Positions 11,501 to 15,555 of a DNA stretch of 15,555 nucleotides are shown here, in pieces. The notes under the pieces were generated by a model. That model searched no databases. It had not been told where the DNA came from and saw nothing but the letters and a program-made list of their open reading frames with translations. Position 1 is the first letter of the stretch, and each line of letters starts with the position of its first letter. Source of the DNA: Coemansia sp. RSA 922. Taxonomy: Eukaryota > Kickxellomycota > Kickxellomycetes > Kickxellales > Kickxellaceae. Location: NCBI GenBank assembly GCA_027577415.1, contig JANBQS010000548.1, forward strand, positions 1 through 15,555, in the 5' to 3' direction. The translations under genes and the position numbers were made by a program.

Positions 11501-13699
11501 CAGCTAGAGCATCTACGGCACTTGCAGGGTATGATGAACCTGGACAAAGTTATTGTCATTACTGGCTATGGTGAAGTTGGTCCACACGGCAATGCCGAAA
11601 CGCGCTGGGAGATGGAGGCCTATGGCGAGTTTTCGCTCGAAGGATGCATTGAGCTGGCGTGGATCATGGGCTTAATCAAGCACTTTAATGGCACGCTAAA
11701 GTCGACTGGCACCGTGTACGTTGGCTGGGTTGATACCAAGACTGAGGAGCCCGTTCGCGACATTGATGTCAAGCCGCTCTACGAGGAGTTTATCCTGGCG
11801 CATACTGGCATTCGTATGATTGAGCCCGAGTTGACTGGAGGTTACGATCCAAACAAGCGTTCCATCATGCGCGAGATTCAGATTGAGCACGACATGGAGC
11901 CATTTGAGGCTAGCGCCGAGGAAGCGCAGGCGTTTAAGAGCACCAACGGCAGCAAAGTCGACATCTGGGAGAGCACTAGCAGTGGGTCGTGGTTGGTTAG
12001 ATTCCTCAAGGGCGCGCTGATCCGCGTGCCAATGGCGCTGCGGGGAAATCGGCTCGTGGCCGGACTTGTTCCAACTGGTTGGGATCCAAGGCGCTTTGGA
12101 ATACCCGACGATATTGCCGAGCAAGTTGATCCAGTTACTTGCTACGTGCTAGTGGCCACAGTCGAGGCACTAGTCAGGTCTGGCATCACCGACCCTTACG
12201 AGCTGTACAAGTACTTCCATGTCTCGGAGGTCGGTAGCAGCATTGGATCAACCATTGGTGGCGGCCATTCGCTACAACAAGTGTTTGGCAATCGTCGACT
12301 GGACATGAATGTCAGGAATGACGTAGTTCAAGAGACGTTTATCTCGACGGTGCAAGCGTGGGTCAACATGCTGCTAATGTCAAGCTCTGGTCCTGTCAAG
12401 CCAGCCGTTGGTGCGTGTGCGACTGCTGCTCTGTCCATTGATGTTGCGATTGAGACGATTCAGTCAGGAAAAGCCCGGGTCATGATCGCTGGTGGTGTCG
12501 AAGACTTGTTCCACGAATCGTCCTTCGAATTTGGCAACATGGGCGCTACCAGCAATTCGGTCGAAGAGTTTGCTAGGGGTCGCACTCCACTGGAAATGAG
12601 CCGGCCGTGCACGTCGACACGCTGCGGATTTGTTGAAGGGCAGGGTGCTGGCATTGTAACGCTTATGTCAGCAACAGCAGCGATCGAGTTTGGCGCACCC
12701 ATTTACGGCGTTGTCGCCATGTCGGGCACGGCTACTGACAAGCAAGGTCGCTCGGTACCAGCACCAGGCAAGGGTGTGTTGACGTCTGCGCGCGAGATCA
12801 AGACTGGAGCACCGCCTCGTCTTTTGGATTTCAACTATCGCCGCCGGCAGATGGAGCTTCACATGGCCGCTGTCGACGAGCTGAGAGTCGAAGAACTAAA
12901 TGCTCTGGCTGGTACAGTTGACCCGCTTGATGCCAAGTCCAGCACTACTTATGCCAGCCTTGTCGATCAGGTCGAGGCGCAATACCAGCGGCAGCGTCGC
13001 AGTTTGCAGGACATGTGGAGCAACGAGTTCTGGAAGAACAATCCCGCGATATCACCGCTACGCGGCTGCTTGGCGGTCTGGGGTCTAACCGCTGACGATA
13101 TCGGGCTGGCGTCCTTCCACGGTACGTCAACAATGGCCAACGACAAGAACGAGTCAGAGGTACTCGACACACAGCTTGGAAAGATCGGCCGCACACTAGG
13201 CCATGTCGTTCCTGCCGTGTGCCAAAAGTGGCTGACTGGGCACTCTAAGGGTGCGGCGGCGTGCTACATGCTCAATGGCGTTATTCAGAGTCTGCGTACG
13301 GGGCTGATACCTGGCAACCGCAACGCTGACAACATCGATCAGGACCTTCAGCGCTTCGAGTACGTGGTGTATCCGTCAAAGTCGGTTCAGACGTCGGGCA
13401 TCAAGGCGGGTCTGCTCAAGTCGTTCGGGTTCGGTCAAGTCGGCGGTGAGTTGCTGATCCTGCACTCTGACTACTTGCTTGCCACGCTTACCCAAGAGCA
13501 ACTCGCCGATTACAATGTCAAGCTCCAGCAGCGCGATGCCAAGTCAGAGCGCTACTGGCAAGACACTTTGGTTGGCAACCATCCATTTATCCAAGTCAAG
13601 AGCCAGCCGCCATTTACTGCAGAGCAGGAAAAGAGTGTATTCCTTGACCCGCTTGCCAGAGCAAAATACGACTCCAAGTCTGGCGAGTATCGATTCTGA
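2585..13699 (+). CDS. Fused type I fatty acid synthase (beta-alpha), lacking C-terminal PPT domain
   Basis: Two exons, 2585-3326 and 3429-13699, give 3,670 residues. This is the cytosolic megasynthase making long-chain acyl-CoA from acetyl-CoA, malonyl-CoA and NADPH. Domains in order: AT (G-H-S-L-G, Ser253; His408); ER, FMN-dependent (about 566-870; G-G-H-H-S-F-E-D, His725/726); MaoC-like DH (Asp1555/His1560, then G-T-I-T-H-G); MPT (about 1659-2030; Ser1806 in G-H-S-L-G-E, Arg1832, His1963); the beta/alpha junction near 2040, where yeast alpha would begin; an Ala/Pro/Ser linker; one ACP (Ser2213 in G-G-K-S-T); KR (G-x-G-x-x-S-I-G from about 2613, Tyr2778, Lys2782); KS (about 2955 on; Cys3244, His3478, His3519, Lys3521). 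The frame ends just after KS, and the roughly 120-residue PPT domain found in yeast Fas2 is missing. The ATG at 2585 is preferred because it starts in line with the yeast beta N-terminus. Spacing between ACP and KR is about 100 residues shorter than in yeast. Yeast comparisons are from memory. Confidence 0.95.
3327..3428 (+). other. Spliceosomal intron in the FAS AT domain
   Basis: A 102-nt intron with a consensus GTAAGT donor at 3327, a CTAAC branch site at 3385-3389 and a TAG acceptor ending at 3428. It interrupts a codon after its first base (G|TC, Val248). Splicing restores the lead-in to the AT nucleophile motif G-H-S-L-G. A nearer AG at 3393-3394 would give a frame that soon stops. If the intron is retained, an in-frame TAA at 3386-3388 ends the protein before the AT active site, even though the intron length is a multiple of three. 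Confidence 0.93.
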
Positions 13700-14007
13700 G
13701 ACGCAGGGTAAATATGCGACAAAATGGCTACCTCATGAAATCCCTACCACGATGAGGCCAACATTTATTAAATATTTGTTTTGCAAGCAGCAATATAATC
13801 AGTTCATTGTCATTTGTAGCCAACACAACGGCTTCATTATTATGCTCGTTTAAACCACAGGGGTTTTCACTTGCCTTAACCTCAATAACCAGTGTCGTTG
13901 AAAGCTAGTAAATGGTATGCACGAAAGAGCATTGTCAGTTACGTGAGTCTGTCACCTATAGTCATGACAGTGGTCCAGCAAATAGCAGACCTGCTGGGGT
14001 TCGGCTT
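13700..14007. other. FAS 3' flank, no gene seen
   Basis: Directly after the FAS stop the sequence becomes AT-rich. There is no canonical AATAAA nearby; TTTATTAAATATTTG at about 13763-13777 is the best candidate polyadenylation region. All frames were checked for the missing PPT domain hallmarks (G-V/I-D near its start and W-S-x-K-E-A) and none was seen. Short open frames here look random. Confidence 0.5.
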
Positions 14008-14009
14008 AC

Positions 14010-14123
14010 CGAATAGCAATGTGTGCTTCGTCGGGAGGACATTGTGATCATAGCCCGTGAGCAGCTTGAATACACCCGTTCCGACAGGCACCTGCCGGTC
14101 CATGATAATGACTCTTCTAGTCA
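14010..14123 (-). pseudogene. Exon-sized relic of RNA polymerase III largest subunit C-terminus (RPC1-like)
   Basis: On the minus strand about 38 codons read V-T-R-R-V-I-I-M-D followed by V-P-V-G-T-G-V-F-K-L-L and, further on, L-P-T-K-H-T-L-L-F-G. This matches the C-terminal end of the Pol III largest subunit (POLR3A/RPC160), where the family shows V-S-E-x-I-I-M-G, then I-G-T-G-x-F-K-L-L, then P-K-R-x-L-x-F. The segment is bounded by intron-like signals: CTAAC plus an ATAG acceptor just before it, and GTAAGC just after it. No other part of this roughly 1,400-residue protein is recognisable between here and the window end, so it appears to be a detached fragment rather than the functional gene. 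A real terminal exon with a very long upstream intron is a less likely alternative. Confidence 0.5.
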
Positions 14124-14316
14124 CTATATTATTGAGTGTTAGCGATAAACTGTCAAGCGTAGCGGAGCAAGAATATATAATGGACAAGGTAGCGAATATG
14201 TATTGATAAAAATGTGGAAATATGGAAGCAATGATCTTTTCCTGTTTTGCCTTGAGCCAGTTGTCCATATCTCTATAGCCTTTGTGCAAAATACTGCATG
14301 ATGGAGTATCTACAGA

Positions 14317-14375
14317 ACGCCTGCTTATGCTGGTTGTTGACAGAGAATGCTCGTCATCGCTGCAATGGGAGAGTG
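14317..14375. repeat. Dispersed repeat, copy A
   Basis: About 58 bp match a second copy at 15407-15464 in the same orientation, roughly 1.09 kb away. The core TGGTTGTTGACAGA is nearly perfect and the right end GATGGGAGAG/AATGGGAGAG is shared. Read on the minus strand, both copies keep one reading frame with L-S-T-T-S, then I/V, then R-R, and several differences fall at third codon positions. This suggests remnants of a repeated, possibly once-coding element. Flanks align poorly. Confidence 0.6.
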
Positions 14376-14473
14376 GTGGTAGCCATGCAGACAACAACCG
14401 CAGTGTTAAATTACCACAAAAAAATGTTAAAAAAAAATATACAACTCCAGTGTTGTTTTTTGGGGGTTTGGTC

Positions 14474-14569
14474 GTGGCATTCATCGTCACTTTTTAAATC
14501 AATTTGTGGCATTCATCGTCACTTTTTAAATCACTTTGTGGCATTCATCTTCACTCTTTAAATCTCTTT
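14474..14569. repeat. Three tandem copies of a 32-bp repeat
   Basis: Three head-to-tail 32-bp units begin GTGGCATTCATC at 14474, 14506 and 14538. Units 1 and 2 differ at one base (AATTT versus ACTTT at the end). Unit 3 has about four changes, including CGTC to CTTC and TTTTT to TCTTT. Each unit contains TTTAAATC. It is a minisatellite; no function is evident. Confidence 0.9.
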
Positions 14570-14609
14570 GAGCATGTTTGGTACACACTGACCGCGGGAT
14601 TTTTTTTTT

Positions 14610-14711
14610 GAGGCTTCGAGAATCGAACCCCCGCCAGCAGGGTAAGGAGCCGACCAGTATGTACATCACCCGCAATGCATATATGTATCTGATTTGGACT
14701 ACCTTGGCCTC
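14610..14711 (-). other. tRNA-like B-box segment with adjacent poly(A), possible pol III relic
   Basis: On the minus strand, 14620-14629 reads GGTTCGATTC, a near-consensus Pol III B-box as in a tRNA T-arm. The segment ends in GCCTC, which pairs with GAGGC about 100 nt upstream (14707-14711), and is followed at once by ten A (minus strand). A regular cloverleaf does not form: the T-stem has only about three pairs, no good D-arm/A-box is seen, and there is no T-run terminator. It may be a decayed tRNA or a tRNA-derived short retroelement with an A-tail; chance is possible. Confidence 0.25.
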
Positions 14712-14807
14712 TTACAAAAGGCTTGTTTCGCTGGGGGTATTTAAAGTAGAGCCACAACCTATTTAACAGGCTATTGGCCAAGTCTGTGCCACGTGCCTTG
14801 GGTATAA

Positions 14808-15284
14808 TATTTTCAGAGCTTGCCACACGCTGTCAATTTTATTACTATTTCCACAACTAGTGTCTTTAACGCTTGCATTGCCCTGGTCTCGGCTGCCATT
14901 CTACATGCCAAGTCACCACTATCAGACCTTGATAAATATATACATGTAGAAATAGACATTTAGGATACTAACGATGGCCGTGTATTTCCAATAAAGATAC
15001 ATGGCCAGATTCACCAACTACATCATCAAGCAACACTCCCGCTCAAACATAGTAACTGGCAGACCATATTTGATACCGGCAGTGGTGGGGATATCTTGCT
15101 TGTCCAGACACTGAAGCCCAAGGTGACCGTATGGATATCAGATAGAGACAATGTCCCAATGCAATTGTTCAAGTCGCCCGAAATAAAAGTGATACTCGCT
15201 GTCAAAAATATACTTGGATGCAAGGACACGGCCAAAAGTAGTGCACAGCGATGTCATGGGGGGGCGAACTTTGGGAGTTGTTGA
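14808..15284 (+). pseudogene. Broken aspartic-protease-like reading frame (pepsin family A1?)
   Basis: One frame runs through this span with a single TAG at 14961-14963 and no usable ATG at its left end. It begins with a hydrophobic, signal-peptide-like stretch (about 14823-14900, ending A-I-L-H-A). About 85 codons after the left end it reaches W-Q-T-I-F-D-T-G-S-G-G-D-I-L-L-V. The F-D-T-G-S core with flanking hydrophobic residues is the active-site signature of pepsin-like aspartic proteases, and the spacing fits signal peptide, propeptide and first catalytic Asp (codon 15072-15074). The second D-T/S-G half and most of the protein are absent before the stop at 15282-15284. I read it as a decayed N-terminal fragment. 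A retroelement protease is an alternative, but the leader-like start argues against it. Confidence 0.38.
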
Positions 15285-15555
15285 GGCCGTTGCCACCGCA
15301 GCGTGCGCCATGAGCCAGAGTAGTGACAAATGTTGTTTGCTAGAGTGAATACCTTGGGGGTATTTTGGACCCAGCGTGCTACGGCTGCGCGTTTCTTTTT
15401 ATCCAAGCGCCTACGCACGCTGGTTGTTGACAGATAATACTCGACATGGACTGTGATGGGAGAGGTCTGCACATCTGCGGTAGTTACTTAGATAACAATT
15501 AAAAGACACGAGAAAAAATATATGAAGAAAATATATGAATCAGGCACCTACAGCC
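15285..15555. other. AT-rich right edge, no gene seen
   Basis: Apart from dispersed repeat copy B, this stretch holds low-complexity A/T runs and two near-identical AAATATATGAA pieces (about 15518-15540). Open frames are short and unrecognised. The protease-like frame does not continue here in any obvious way. Confidence 0.45.
15407..15464. repeat. Dispersed repeat, copy B
   Basis: Partner of the copy at 14317-14375, same orientation. On the minus strand it keeps the same L-S-T-T-S-V-R-R-R frame and extends into a basic stretch. The pair encloses the 32-bp tandem repeats, the B-box segment and the protease-like relic, so the two copies could mark the borders of a decayed inserted element or be independent copies of a small repeat. 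No target-site duplication is obvious. Confidence 0.6.

Noticed and set aside
13479..13853. 124-codon plus ORF overlapping the FAS 3' end in another frame
   Set aside because: I considered it as a frameshifted PPT remnant, but it lacks the PPT G-V-D and W-S-x-K-E-A motifs, and its first part is just the KS sequence in another frame.
14125..14490. N-terminal part of the 183-codon minus-strand ORF as a functional gene
   Set aside because: Only its C-terminal 38 codons resemble a known protein. The upstream part contains the dispersed repeat and intron-like signals and matches nothing I know, so I call only the RPC1-like segment.

Overview
The window looks like fungal nuclear DNA. It carries a fungal-type fatty acid synthase with the beta and alpha halves fused into one polypeptide, a eukaryotic exosome subunit, and a short spliceosomal intron (GTAAGT donor, CTAAC branch site, TAG acceptor). 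Low intron density, TATA-containing promoters and a single-chain FAS suggest an early-diverging fungus, for example Zoopagomycota/Kickxellomycotina. This placement is inference; a basidiomycete is less likely because its genes would usually carry more introns.

Layout. Positions 1-447 are the 3' flank of RRP42 with no gene seen. RRP42, the exosome core subunit, lies at 448-1380 on the minus strand without introns. Positions 1381-2584 form a divergent intergenic region of about 1.2 kb with TATA boxes for both genes and two CACGTG palindromes. The fused fatty acid synthase fills 2585-13699 on the plus strand: two exons, one 102-nt intron, 3,670 residues. From 13700 onward the DNA is AT-rich and holds relics and repeats: an exon-sized piece resembling the C-terminus of the RNA polymerase III largest subunit, three 32-bp tandem repeats, a tRNA-like B-box next to a homopolymer, a broken aspartic-protease-like reading frame, and a dispersed repeat in two copies about 1.09 kb apart.

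The FAS runs AT, ER, DH, MPT, ACP, KR, KS. All main catalytic residues are visible, but the reading frame stops just after KS. The C-terminal phosphopantetheinyl transferase (PPT) domain usual in fungal FAS alpha is absent, and nothing downstream in the window encodes it, so its ACP would need activation in trans. The KS also differs from yeast at the two gate positions where mutations in yeast change chain length, and other near-active-site motifs (ER, DH, AT) differ too. Together these suggest either a lineage-specific FAS or a specialised FAS paralogue. This is the most promising observation in the window. No classical mobile system, CRISPR array or phage element is present.
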